NCBI GenBank assembly: GCA_038230515.1
Contig: JBBRND010000015.1
Location: 1 to 64,000 of the forward strand
Length of the DNA stretch: 64,000 nucleotides
Source of the DNA: JAPLDB01 sp038230515
GTDB taxonomy: Bacteria; Bacteroidota; Bacteroidia; AKYH767-A; 2013-40CM-41-45
Direction of reading: 5' to 3'
Shown: one piece after another, positions 25,988 through 34,717 of the stretch
How the letters are laid out: every line of letters starts with the position of its first letter
How positions within the stretch are numbered: the stretch's first letter is position 1
Translations under genes and position numbers: made by a program
The notes under the pieces: generated by a model
The model's database searches: none
What the model was told of the DNA's origin: nothing
What the model saw: only the letters and a program-made list of their open reading frames with translations

Positions 25988-26016
25988 TTAACTTTAAACA
26001 TTAGACCTAAAACTTT
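25988..26016. repeat. 7-bp-phased AT-rich leader repeat before gyrA
   Basis: The gyrA leader reads ACTTAAC, TTTAAAC, ATTAGAC, CTAAAAC, TTTGGCA in heptamer steps. It closely resembles the parE leader at 2259; TTAAAC-r-TTAGACCT is shared. The 350-base divergent region between clpC and gyrA also holds several copies of CGAATAA/CGAATGG (about 25935-25955). Confidence 0.55.
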
Positions 26017-26019
26017 GGC

Positions 26020-28602
26020 ATGGCTTCAGGAGAAAGAATAATTCCGATTAACATCGAGGAAGAAATGAAAACGGCTTACATTGATTATTCAATGTCAGTC
26101 ATTGTGTCGCGTGCGCTGCCCGATGTTCGCGATGGATTAAAACCTGTACACCGTAGAGTGCTTTACGGAATGCTCGACCTCGGAGTGTTGAGCAATCGTC
26201 CCTATAAAAAATCTGCAAGAATAGTTGGAGAGGTGCTTGGTAAGTATCATCCGCATGGAGACAGTTCTGTGTATGATGCCATGGTTCGAATGGCGCAGGA
26301 ATGGAGTTTGCGCTATCCGCTTGTTGACGGACAGGGAAATTACGGAAGCATGGATGGCGATCCTCCGGCAGCAATGCGTTACACAGAGGCGCGCTTCAAA
26401 AAGATTGCGGAGGAAATGCTTAATGATATTGACAAAGATACCGTTGACATGGCGCTCAACTTTGATGATACATTAAAGGAGCCAACAGTTCTTCCTGCAA
26501 AAATTCCAAACCTTTTAATGAATGGTTCTTCAGGAATTGCAGTGGGAATGGCAACCAACATGCCTCCTCATAATCTTACCGAAGTTATTGACGGCATCAT
26601 CGCATACATCGCGAATAAAGAAATTACAATTGATGAGTTGATGCAATTCATTAAAGCGCCCGACTTCCCTACTGCAGGAATTATTTACGGATATGCAGGA
26701 GTTCAGGAAGCATTCAGAACTGGACGCGGAAGAATTGTTCTTCGTTCGCGCGCTGTCATTGAACAGCATAATGGTAGGGATAGAATTGTCGTTACTGAAG
26801 TTCCTTACCAGGTTAACAAGGCGGAGATGATCAAGCGCACGGCTGATCTGGTGAATGAGAAAAAGATTGAAGGCATTACTGACATCCGTGATGAATCAGA
26901 CCGCGAAGGTGTTCGCATTGTGTATGAATTAAGGCGCGATGCAATTTCAAATGTGGTGCTTAATAATCTTTACAAACAAACTTCTCTGCAATCGTCATTC
27001 AGTGTAAACAATATTGGATTGGTTCACGGCAGACCGATGACTCTTAATCTGAAAGACCTCATAGTGCATTTTGTAAATCACCGCCATGAAGTGGTGATCC
27101 GTAGAACACAATACGAATTAGCAGAAGCAGAAAAGCGTGCACACATTCTTGAAGGGTTGTTGATCGCTCTTGATCATCTTGACGAAGTGATTGCATTGAT
27201 ACGTGCTTCACAAACCCCCGACATTGCACGTGACGGATTGATGGTGAAATTCGGTCTCTCCGAAATTCAATCCAAAGCAATTCTTGAAATGCGTTTGCAA
27301 CGTTTGACAGGACTTGAGCGCGATAAGATTAAAGCAGAATATAAAGAGTTGATGGAACTCATCGAATACTACCGCGACATACTTGCGAATGAGGATTTGA
27401 GAATGGACATCATCAAAGACGAACTTTTGGAAATAAAAGATAAGTACGGTGATGCGCGGAGAACAGAAATCGTTTATACAGGCGATGATATTTCCATGGA
27501 AGACATGATTGCTGACGAAGATGTGGTGATCACGATTTCTCATGCAGGTTATATCAAGCGCACTGCACTTACTGAATACCGGGCGCAGGGCAGGGGAGGG
27601 CGAGGAGCAAAAGGAAGCGCCACACGCGAAGAAGATTTTGTGGAACATATTTTTGTTGCATCTACTCACAACTACATTTTATATTTTACTGAATTGGGCA
27701 AATGTTATTGGATGAAGGTGTATGAAATTCCCGAGGGAACAAAGACATCAAAGGGCAGAGCGATTCAGAATTTGATTTCACTTCCTGCTGATGATAAAGT
27801 GAAAGCATTTATCAACGTGAAGAATTTGACGGACGAGGAATACATCAACAATAATTTCGTGGTGATGTGTACCAAGAATGGAACGATTAAGAAAACATCG
27901 CTCGAAGCATATTCACGTCCGCGGCTGGCGGGCATAAATGCCATAAACATTGAAGCAGGGGATGTTTTGCTTGAAGCCCGTCTCACGAATGGGAAAAATG
28001 AAATAATGGTAGCTACCAAAAAAGGAAAGGTAGTTCGCTTCAATGAAGAAACTGTTCGTGCTGTAGGAAGAAATTCAATTGGTGTGAGGGGAGTAACGCT
28101 TGATGGCGCTGATGATTTTGTAATCGGCATGGTCTGTGTGAATGATGTGTTGAAGGAAACCGTGCTTGTTGTTTCAGAAAAAGGATACGGTAAGCGAAGC
28201 GATGTAGAAGAGTACCGCAAAACAAATCGTGGAGGAAAAGGCGTAAAGACAATAAACATCACTGACAAAACAGGAAACCTTATCGCAATAAAAATTGTTG
28301 ACAACAACGATGACCTGATGATCATTAACAAATCCGGAATTACGATACGAATGAATGTGGATGAGCTTCGCGTAATGGGAAGAGCCACACAAGGTGTTCG
28401 ACTTATAAAGCTGGATGATGATGATGAAATTGCATCGGTAGCAAAGGTGGAAGTGGTGGATGAAAAGAAAGCAGAAGACATTGAAACTGCTCTTCCGCCA
28501 ATTGATTCTGCAACCGCTGCTCCCGCTCCTTCTCCTGATGAATCAGGTTCTGCCGAAGACCAGGATACAGAAAGCACAGATGAAAATAATCCTCAGGAAT
28601 AA
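26020..28602 (+). CDS. gyrA: DNA gyrase subunit A
   Basis: An 860-residue subunit that cuts and rejoins DNA during negative supercoiling. The winged-helix core shows VRDGLKPVHRRVLYGM, the catalytic Y121 in AMRYTEARFKKIAEEM, and the quinolone region HPHGDSSVYDAMVRMA, in which Ser83 (E. coli numbering; residue 83 by position here is also S) and Asp87 (D86) are unchanged, so no classical resistance change is visible. The GyrA-box QGRGGRGAKG is at about 523, which distinguishes it from parC. The C-terminal pinwheel is complete. The last 60 residues are acidic (SPDESGSAEDQDTESTDENN), a tail known to tune supercoiling in some gyrases. Confidence 0.96.
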   Translation: MASGERIIPINIEEEMKTAYIDYSMSVIVSRALPDVRDGLKPVHRRVLYGMLDLGVLSNRPYKKSARIVGEVLGKYHPHGDSSVYDAMVRMAQEWSLRYPLVDGQGNYGSMDGDPPAAMRYTEARFKKIAEEMLNDIDKDTVDMALNFDDTLKEPTVLPAKIPNLLMNGSSGIAVGMATNMPPHNLTEVIDGIIAYIANKEITIDELMQFIKAPDFPTAGIIYGYAGVQEAFRTGRGRIVLRSRAVIEQHNGRDRIVVTEVPYQVNKAEMIKRTADLVNEKKIEGITDIRDESDREGVRIVYELRRDAISNVVLNNLYKQTSLQSSFSVNNIGLVHGRPMTLNLKDLIVHFVNHRHEVVIRRTQYELAEAEKRAHILEGLLIALDHLDEVIALIRASQTPDIARDGLMVKFGLSEIQSKAILEMRLQRLTGLERDKIKAEYKELMELIEYYRDILANEDLRMDIIKDELLEIKDKYGDARRTEIVYTGDDISMEDMIADEDVVITISHAGYIKRTALTEYRAQGRGGRGAKGSATREEDFVEHIFVASTHNYILYFTELGKCYWMKVYEIPEGTKTSKGRAIQNLISLPADDKVKAFINVKNLTDEEYINNNFVVMCTKNGTIKKTSLEAYSRPRLAGINAINIEAGDVLLEARLTNGKNEIMVATKKGKVVRFNEETVRAVGRNSIGVRGVTLDGADDFVIGMVCVNDVLKETVLVVSEKGYGKRSDVEEYRKTNRGGKGVKTINITDKTGNLIAIKIVDNNDDLMIINKSGITIRMNVDELRVMGRATQGVRLIKLDDDDEIASVAKVEVVDEKKAEDIETALPPIDSATAAPAPSPDESGSAEDQDTESTDENNPQE

Positions 28603-28622
28603 ATAATAATAAAAAGTACCAT

Positions 28623-28694
28623 TAACGAATACAGATAGGGTCGAATCTACGAGTGAAAACAGATTCGTAAATTAGGTTGGATTCGTATTCGTTG
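28623..28694. repeat. nested inverted repeat between gyrA and the TPR gene
   Basis: AACGAATAC (28624) pairs with GTATTCGTT (28685-28693), and inside it CGAATCT pairs with AGATTCG. The arms are built from the same CGAAT/ATTCG words found in several intergenic stretches here. No T-run follows, so it is not a typical terminator. Confidence 0.5.
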
Positions 28695-28709
28695 ATGAAA
28701 CTCTAATAA

Positions 28710-29909
28710 ATGAATCATTGCATGAAAAAGATTCTTTCAATCACTCTTCTTCTCTGTTCCGTAACTTTTATTTCTTCTGCACAAAAAGCATTGGTGCAAA
28801 AGGCATACAACTATTACAAAGAACCTTATCAGCAATACGATGAGGCGAAGAAGGCGATTGACGAAGCTATGAACAGCGATGAGAACAAAGCCAATGAAAA
28901 GTTCTGGTATTACCGCGGACTCATTTACCAGGCACTCTATAACAATGCAACTTACGGCAACCTTTGTAACAACTGTCTTGTGACTGCTTATGAGTCATTC
29001 ACGAAAGCGAATGAAGTGAATCCAAAAAATGAATGGGCAGAGATTATCAAAGGACTTAACATGAATTTGCTCATGCGCGACTTCTTTAATAAAGGGGTAA
29101 ATGATTTCAATCATTCAAAGTTTGTTGATGCGCTGACTTCTTTTGAATATGTGCAGAAGATAAATCCTTCTGATACTTCTTCCATTCTCAACTCTGCCTT
29201 TGCCGCAGATAAGGCAAACAATTACGAAAAGGCAATACTGTATTACAACCGCCTGATCAATATGAATTACAAGGATGACAAGATTTATCTCTCGCTTGCG
29301 AATATTTACAAGCAGCAAAAAGATTCTGCGCGCGCGTTAATGACCATCCAGGATGGACGGAAAGTTTTTCCTGATACTCTTACGCTGATGTTGACGGAAA
29401 TAAACCTGTTGCTTGCTGCGGGAAGAAATAAGGATGCTACTACAGTGATGGAAACTGCTATTACAAAAGACCCGAAAAACCAGAGCTTGTACCTCGCACT
29501 TGGCAGCGCCAATGACCAGATGGCAAACCCACGCGATGCCCAGGGAAATGATTTGCCGAAGCCAATAAATTATTCTGAGTGCATGACCAAAGCCGAGCAG
29601 GCATACCAGAAAGGATTGCAAATAAACGCCAATAACTTCGAGTTGAATTACAACCTGGGTGCAATTTATTTTAACCAGGGTGCTGAGATGGCGAATGCAG
29701 CAAACAACATCAAGAGCACTGAAGAATTTGAAAAAGCAAAAGTGAAATACAATGCAAAGTTTAAGGACTCTGAACCCTATCTTGAAAAAGCATTTGAACT
29801 GAATCCTACCGATAAAGCGACACTCACCTCTCTCAAATTATTGTACGCCCGCACGGGTGAAACGGATAAGTACAATAAGGTAAAAGGTATTCTGGATAGT
29901 ATGAAGTAG
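28710..29909 (+). CDS. exported TPR-repeat protein
   Basis: A 399-residue protein. The signal peptide begins at the second Met (KKILSITLLLCSVTFISSA-Q), so the ATG at 28722 is an equally good start. The rest is a TPR array with canonical A/G spacings (AYESFTKANEVNPKNEWAEIIKGLNMN, ALTSFEYVQKINPSDTSSILNSAFAADKANNYEKAILYYNRLINM, NLGAIYFNQGAE). Such proteins act as periplasmic scaffolds. The partner is unknown. It follows gyrA by 107 bases. Confidence 0.85.
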   Translation: MNHCMKKILSITLLLCSVTFISSAQKALVQKAYNYYKEPYQQYDEAKKAIDEAMNSDENKANEKFWYYRGLIYQALYNNATYGNLCNNCLVTAYESFTKANEVNPKNEWAEIIKGLNMNLLMRDFFNKGVNDFNHSKFVDALTSFEYVQKINPSDTSSILNSAFAADKANNYEKAILYYNRLINMNYKDDKIYLSLANIYKQQKDSARALMTIQDGRKVFPDTLTLMLTEINLLLAAGRNKDATTVMETAITKDPKNQSLYLALGSANDQMANPRDAQGNDLPKPINYSECMTKAEQAYQKGLQINANNFELNYNLGAIYFNQGAEMANAANNIKSTEEFEKAKVKYNAKFKDSEPYLEKAFELNPTDKATLTSLKLLYARTGETDKYNKVKGILDSMK

Positions 29910-30150
29910 AAAAGTTATTAGTTTTCGTAAGCAAACTAAAACCCAAATTTCGATAAAATTAATTTTCATACTAATCTGCGCACTTTTTATTTTTTCATCG
30001 TTAAGTTCTCAGGTAAGAAGCTATGTTTTTTTTCATAAAGAATGTTTTGAATTAATTACAAATAAGACTTTGTAAGGTTCTTTATGCAAATATCAAATGA
30101 GTACTGATTTTTTACGGATATGATTGGCGGTATTCTAATGTAATCAGCAA

Positions 30151-31014
30151 TTATACACTTACCATTGTTGCCGCCTGAGCCCCGGGAAAATTTTGAATGC
30201 CAATTGATGCATCAGCTACAACTGCCCAAGCAAAGGACTTATTAAAAACATCCAAATAATACGATGATAAAAAAGTAACAATTGGATAGGGTGATCCGTT
30301 GTTTAACGCAGCTAGTTTTAAAAAGGAAGCATAATCAAATTTTTTAAAGTTACCAATGAACATAATATTTAATGCCAGTCCTGTTACTGCGGTAATGGCA
30401 CCTTGAAAAATACAGATATTCATTTCTCCGCTTTTAAAATTAGAAATATCAAAATTGTAAGTGTCTCTCCCATTCATGCCATGCAGCATTGAATTGGAAC
30501 TAGTTGAACTTTGTAATGCATCCAGATTAGAACCCTTAGCTCCTGAACTTATCACGGAGTAAATTTTACCTTTTACCCAACTTGCAATTTTGCTTGCAGC
30601 TACGAGATAGAATCTATTTGCAAGAGCTTCTGACCCTTTTAAAGCCCATGATGTTATTTTTCCACCTATGACATCCGGCATGTTAAAGGCTTTATTTTTC
30701 GAAAGAAAGCTTAAACTAATATTTGCAAGGATAATATCTTTGGAAATGGGCACTCCTTTTCCCCAAAATTTTCTTTGAAAAGGAGATGGAAGACCTGAGT
30801 AATACTTGTCATAAAATTTTTCATTAAAATCAGAGTCTGTAACGGGCGACTCCGGTTTGCCTCCTAATGCATTTTTAATATTGGCTTCCGTAAACTCTAA
30901 TGGTACAATGGGAAAAGTTGCTTTACCGATACCTCCACCAATAATAATGTTAATTGAATTGGTAGCTGTCAAACTTTCACCTGGTTCAAATCCAAGTATG
31001 AGTGGTGTTCTCAT
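30151..31014 (-). CDS. unknown protein downstream of hcp
   Basis: A 287-residue protein matching no family I know. It has no signal peptide. Glycine- and serine-rich stretches (INIIIGGGIGKATFP, SKIASWVKGKIYSVISSGAKGSNLDALQSSTSSNS) alternate with hydrophobic ones (GEMNICIFQGAITAVTGLALNIMFIGNF, YASFLKLAALN). It lies 197 bases downstream of hcp on the same strand, with a strong terminator between. An effector or chaperone function for the hcp neighbour is speculative. Base composition is more AT-rich than the core genes. No terminator is seen after it; bases 29910-30150 show nothing. Confidence 0.65.
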   Translation of the reverse strand: MRTPLILGFEPGESLTATNSINIIIGGGIGKATFPIVPLEFTEANIKNALGGKPESPVTDSDFNEKFYDKYYSGLPSPFQRKFWGKGVPISKDIILANISLSFLSKNKAFNMPDVIGGKITSWALKGSEALANRFYLVAASKIASWVKGKIYSVISSGAKGSNLDALQSSTSSNSMLHGMNGRDTYNFDISNFKSGEMNICIFQGAITAVTGLALNIMFIGNFKKFDYASFLKLAALNNGSPYPIVTFLSSYYLDVFNKSFAWAVVADASIGIQNFPGAQAATMVSV

Positions 31015-31160
31015 GATTTATAGAATTAGCAATTTGAATTTTTTAAAATGAGCACTGGCGTTTTTCTACAATTTTATTTAAGATGAAAGATAAAATTGAT
31101 TTCGGGGTTGTCGAAGGTAGAGAGGAAATTAAGCAAAGGCATATGAATTCTTTTTAAAAT

Positions 31161-31191
31161 AAAACATGCGACCTTGAAGGTCGCATGTTTT
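31161..31191 (-). terminator. terminator of hcp
   Basis: AAAACATGCGACC and GGTCGCATGTTTT form a 13-bp perfect stem with a five-base loop (TTGAA), ending in T-runs on both strands. It lies 20 bases after the hcp stop. Confidence 0.9.
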
Positions 31192-31211
31192 GAATTAGAA
31201 TAAGAACCTGA

Positions 31212-31610
31212 TTACGTGTTAGCAGGCCAAGGATTCTCGTGCTCTGCAGTACCCATCTTGATCTTCTTTGCAGAGATCGTGAAGCGTGTAGTCATCGGGT
31301 TGCTGCCAACCGTGTCAATACTCTCGCCAAACTGAATGATGTACGATTCTTCGAATTCAAGCGTCTTCAAAGCAGCAGAATCACTGCGTTTGTAGAAAGT
31401 AATTTTTCCGTTTTTTACTTTGTGCGGATCAGCCATCCACTCAAGGATGCTGTTGTCTTCGGTAGCTTCAACTTCACATTGAATAGTACCACCATAAAGA
31501 ACAGAAGAAGGGCGACCTGATGCATCAGTATCTCTGCGAAGAGCGTAGTCGCAATGGAGGAGATTAATTTCATCTCCGCCATCAATGCTAAGGGTTGATT
31601 TGAAAGCCAT
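31212..31610 (-). CDS. tssD: T6SS tube protein Hcp (TssD, Bacteroidota type)
   Basis: A 132-residue protein with the Bacteroidota TssD signature: it begins MAFKSTLSIDG, continues LLHCDYALRRDTDASGRPSSVLYGGTIQCEVEATEDNSILEWMADPHKVKNGKITFYKRSD and ends SIDTVGSNPMTTRFTISAKKIKMGTAEHENPWP. Hcp hexamers stack into the tube of the contractile injection system and can carry effectors. None of the other structural genes (sheath, baseplate, VgrG, ClpV) is in the window, so this is an isolated copy with its own promoter and terminator. Its neighbours on the same strand are unknown proteins. Confidence 0.88.
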   Translation of the reverse strand: MAFKSTLSIDGGDEINLLHCDYALRRDTDASGRPSSVLYGGTIQCEVEATEDNSILEWMADPHKVKNGKITFYKRSDSAALKTLEFEESYIIQFGESIDTVGSNPMTTRFTISAKKIKMGTAEHENPWPANT

Positions 31611-31658
31611 TTTTTTTTTTGGTTTTTAAAGATTAAATTATTTGTTTGATTTATGATG

Positions 31659-31689
31659 CAAATAAACGAGAAACGGGAAGTTGCGTCAA
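31659..31689 (-). promoter_or_regulatory. promoter of hcp
   Basis: On the minus strand TTG (31689-31687), a 20-base spacer, then TTTATTTG (31666-31659), one mismatch from TAnnTTTG. The leader before the ATG at 31610 is about 45 bases and AT-rich. The remaining 230 bases up to 31921 hold no gene I can support. Confidence 0.6.
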
Positions 31690-31920
31690 TGCGCACTTAG
31701 CAGTTGGCTGAGTTACTCGGACAATTAGCATCTGGGGAATGTGGATTGCAATGAGATTGAATTAAAGATTGTAAAGCGTATGCTTTTTTAGTTCACTCAT
31801 CTCCTTATAGGATAATGAGAGAAAATATTTTTTTATGATATTCCGGTTATTGATGTTGATTTAATTTTTTTTTTAATCATCACGAAATATAATGGGGCTT
31901 TATTTGTAAAACTTTTTAAA

Positions 31921-32280
31921 ATGAAAATACATCTCTATCAACTCACAAAAACAGAAGCATTCCGGCTGAGTAAAAAAGCACTTACAAAAATGGGCTTCGT
32001 TATTCACCTTGCCGATGGCGAAAAAGGATTGATGAGTGGAAGCAGGAAATCAAACCACACTTCTCATGTTACTTTTTTTGATATTCAGTTTGCGCTGAAT
32101 AGTTATATAACCATTTCGCTTATATCAGATATTTTTTCGAGCAGCACAGGAACCTTTATTGCTGATGCAGTGAGTGAAGAACTTTTTCTTGAAACATTTC
32201 ACGACCTTTTGCGCATTCAGCCGCCCGATAATGCTTTACGCTTGACATATGAGGATTATGCAATGGCGGTAGGTTTCTGA
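31921..32280 (+). CDS. unknown small protein
   Basis: A 119-residue soluble protein with no family I recognise. It looks alpha/beta: an N-terminal strand-helix (KIHLYQLTKTEAFRLSKKALTKMGFVIHLADGEKGLMSG), then strands (HVTFFDIQFALNSYITISLISDIF) and a C-terminal helix (EELFLETFHDLLRIQPPD). The phrase FVIHLADGEKGLMSGSRK with an exposed glycine loop is its most distinctive part. It starts 125 bases before two coupled response-regulator genes on the same strand and could share their transcript. Confidence 0.6.
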   Translation: MKIHLYQLTKTEAFRLSKKALTKMGFVIHLADGEKGLMSGSRKSNHTSHVTFFDIQFALNSYITISLISDIFSSSTGTFIADAVSEELFLETFHDLLRIQPPDNALRLTYEDYAMAVGF

Positions 32281-32404
32281 AGCAGTAGTGGAATACCGAT
32301 AACGTACATCTTCGCAATTCTAAGACTTACCACTTAACATAAATTTTACACTTCATTAATCATGCGTTTACATGAGAAGTGGATTTTCGTGCAAATAAAA
32401 GATC

Positions 32405-32791
32405 ATGGTGAACAAACCTCTTAAAGTGCTTGTGGTAGATGATGAACCGGATGTAGTTGAAATTCTCTCTTACAATTTAACGAAAGAAAATTTTGAAGTG
32501 TTCAAAGCATACAACGGCAATGAAGCGATTTCCGCAGCAATAGAAGTTCTTCCTGATCTTATCATTATGGACATACGAATGCCGGAGCTTAACGGCATTG
32601 AAGCCTGCCGCATCATTAAGAAAAATGAAACACTCAAAAACATTCCGATACTTTTTCTTACTTCAGATAATGACGAATACACTTCGCTGAGTGCAGTGGA
32701 GGCTGGGGGAGATCATTATGTAACAAAGCCAATTCGGCCTGCCATTCTTATGGGAATGATTACTGAACTGATAAGAGGTGCTGTGAAATGA
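32405..32791 (+). CDS. stand-alone response regulator receiver
   Basis: A 128-residue CheY-like receiver with a complete active site: acidic pair VDDEPD (residues 11-15), phosphoacceptor D56 in IIMDIRMPELNG, T86 (FLTSDND) and K108 (YVTKPIRP). It has no output domain. The stop codon overlaps the ATG of the next regulator by 4 bases (ATGA), so the two are translated together. That makes it likely that phosphorylation is read by the first protein and used by the second. Confidence 0.93.
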   Translation: MVNKPLKVLVVDDEPDVVEILSYNLTKENFEVFKAYNGNEAISAAIEVLPDLIIMDIRMPELNGIEACRIIKKNETLKNIPILFLTSDNDEYTSLSAVEAGGDHYVTKPIRPAILMGMITELIRGAVK

Positions 32792-33489
32792 TAACCCATT
32801 CTCGATACAACCAGGGCAGGCACATTTTAATTTTTGCCCAAAAGAACAGGGAGCAAAAAGAACTTTCCGATCATCTTGAACTGGAAAACTATGTTGTGCA
32901 CCATGTGAGCAAGCTGAATGACGCACTTGCTAATCTTAAAAATTCGAAAACGGAAGTTATTCTGATGGACACTTCTCACAATGAAGTTGCTTGCCTTGAA
33001 TTGTGTCATGTTATCAAATCTAATTTGAGTTCGAGAAAAAAGGTGGTCATTATTACTTCTGATAATCAAGATGAATCGTGTGAAGTGGCTGCCTTCCGTG
33101 CGGGTGCTGATGACTATATTACAAAGCCGGTGAAGCCCGTTGCTCTTATCGAACGGCTAAAAACAAGATTGGGAGAACCGAAAGATACCATCATCGTTCA
33201 TCCTGAACTGAACGGACATTCAAGCATTCATATTGACCGCGAATCTTATACTGTGTTTGTTGACAACAAGGCATTGAATCTTTCGCGCAAAGAATTTGAG
33301 TTGCTTTATCTTCTCGCAAGCGCCCCCGGAAAAATTTTCAGGCGCGAAGAAGTTTTTGAAAAAGTATGGAAGAAAAAATTCGAGGAGCCGAACCGCACAA
33401 TTGATGTACACATTCTCCGGCTTCGGAAAAAACTTGGCAGAGATTACATACAGACTCAGAAGGGTGTTGGGTATCGGTTCACTGCTTAA
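32788..33489 (+). CDS. OmpR/PhoB-type regulator with a degenerate receiver
   Basis: A 233-residue protein: a receiver-like domain (residues 10-130) and a PhoB-type winged helix (FELLYLLASAPGKIFRREEVFEKVWKKKFEEPNRTIDVHILRLRKKLG...IQTQKGVGYRF). In the receiver the acidic pair is absent: ILIFAQKNREQ stands where VDDE is expected (D to A and Q). D61 (VILMDTSHN) and K113 (ITKPVKP) remain. Without the acidic pair Mg-dependent phosphorylation is doubtful, so it is probably a pseudo-receiver controlled by the adjoining receiver protein or a ligand. No histidine kinase is adjacent. Confidence 0.9.
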   Translation: MITHSRYNQGRHILIFAQKNREQKELSDHLELENYVVHHVSKLNDALANLKNSKTEVILMDTSHNEVACLELCHVIKSNLSSRKKVVIITSDNQDESCEVAAFRAGADDYITKPVKPVALIERLKTRLGEPKDTIIVHPELNGHSSIHIDRESYTVFVDNKALNLSRKEFELLYLLASAPGKIFRREEVFEKVWKKKFEEPNRTIDVHILRLRKKLGRDYIQTQKGVGYRFTA

Positions 33490-33507
33490 AGGTAGTCGCG
33501 AAGTGGA

Positions 33508-34491
33508 CTACGATTTTTTGTTCTTCAAATAAATTCGCTGTCCCGGTCTTACTTCGGCATTTTCAGAAAGATTGTTCCACTTTAAAAGCAACCGTAGTTT
33601 TACTCCTTGTTCCTGCGCTACATCATGCAGCGTTTGTCCTTGCTTAAGAGTGTAAAATGTGCGGTCGCCTGTTCTTTTCTTTGGCTTCAGATAAATTTTT
33701 TCTCCTTCATCAAGAGGAGTGCTCTTGCTGACTTCGTTGTATTTTAAGATTTGCCATTCTCCCATTTCAAATTCATCGGCAATGGTGCGGTAGTTGTCGC
33801 CATCTTTGGCTATTACGTAAGGGGTTTCATTCGTATAAAAAACCTGGTGACCTCCGAATGGATTAATCACATCCGTAGTGGGAACAAAAATGCGCTCCGT
33901 AGTTTTCCGCACAGGGGGTTCCGGCTTTGCTGATGCTACGGGTTCATATATTTCTTTCGGCAGTTCTCCACCGCGATCCAACTCGTACAGTTTAAAGTCT
34001 TCAATAATTTTTATGATTCGCCCTGCATACTGCGGGTTAGTTGCATAGCCGGCTTTTTTCAATCCATAAGCCCATCCTTTGTAATCGGTAGCGTCAAGCA
34101 GGAACAGTTCTGCATAGCGGGGTCGGGTTCTTAAAAAATTAGAATGATCATCATAGGATTCGAGCGCGCCTTTGTATTTGCGGAAACATTCATTGCGCCT
34201 GTCGTCATCCTGTACGTAGGTATCCCCGTTCCAGTCAGCACATTTTATTCCGAAGTGATTGTTGGCTTCTATCGCCAGGGGGCTGTTTCCATCCTGCGAT
34301 TCGAGGCATGCCTGCGCCATCGTAATGCTTGCGGGTACACCGGTTTTTTTCATATCGCGAACGGCATCGCTTTTATATTTTGCAATGTATTCTTCGCGAG
34401 TCATCTTTCCATCGGCTGCAAATGCAGGGGGCGATGGCAGCAGGTAGGATGCGATTGCAAAAACAAATAAGGTGGGAATGGTGGTTTTCAT
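33508..34491 (-). CDS. exported glucosaminidase with two LysM domains
   Basis: A 327-residue peptidoglycan hydrolase. A signal peptide (TTIPTLFVFAIASYLLPSPPAFA-A) is followed by a glucosaminidase (GH73-like/FlgJ-type) domain with SITMAQACLESQDGNSPLAIEANNHFGIKC, in which E68-S is the likely catalytic acid, and AYGLKKAGYATNPQYAGRIIKIIED. Two LysM motifs close the protein (YVIAKDGDNYRTIADEFEMGEWQILKYNEV; FYTLKQGQTLHDVAQEQGVKLRLLLKWN). It cleaves bonds in the glycan chain. It runs convergent with the regulator pair and carries no obvious operon partner. Confidence 0.92.
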   Translation of the reverse strand: MKTTIPTLFVFAIASYLLPSPPAFAADGKMTREEYIAKYKSDAVRDMKKTGVPASITMAQACLESQDGNSPLAIEANNHFGIKCADWNGDTYVQDDDRRNECFRKYKGALESYDDHSNFLRTRPRYAELFLLDATDYKGWAYGLKKAGYATNPQYAGRIIKIIEDFKLYELDRGGELPKEIYEPVASAKPEPPVRKTTERIFVPTTDVINPFGGHQVFYTNETPYVIAKDGDNYRTIADEFEMGEWQILKYNEVSKSTPLDEGEKIYLKPKKRTGDRTFYTLKQGQTLHDVAQEQGVKLRLLLKWNNLSENAEVRPGQRIYLKNKKS

Positions 34492-34659
34492 AGATTGCTA
34501 TAAAATGAATAACGGAGTTTTTGGGGATTTATTTTAACGCACAAAGGTTTTGTAAGGTTTTGCTTAAAATAAAATTAGTTTAACTTTTCGGCTTTCATCT
34601 CTTTTCATGCAATTATTAAACTCAGCATGGCTGATTTCTGAAGCACGCGGCACATCAAA

Positions 34660-34697
34660 AACAAAAACCGCCCAGGTTTCCCGGAGCGGCTTTTGAA
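34660..34697 (-). terminator. probable terminator of the 34718 gene
   Basis: On the minus strand AAAAGCCGCTCC pairs imperfectly with GGGCGGTTTTT around GGGAAACCT and runs into TGTTTTTG. It lies just past the stop of the minus-strand gene. Confidence 0.6.
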
Positions 34698-34717
34698 AAG
34701 ACATGATAAAAGAAAGA

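Noticed and set aside
26251..26278. Fluoroquinolone-resistance change in gyrA
   Set aside because: The residues matching Ser83 and Asp87 of E. coli are unchanged.
31212..31610. Prophage or phage tail remnant
   Set aside because: The protein matches Bacteroidota TssD rather than phage tail tube proteins, and no capsid, portal, integrase or lysis gene surrounds it.
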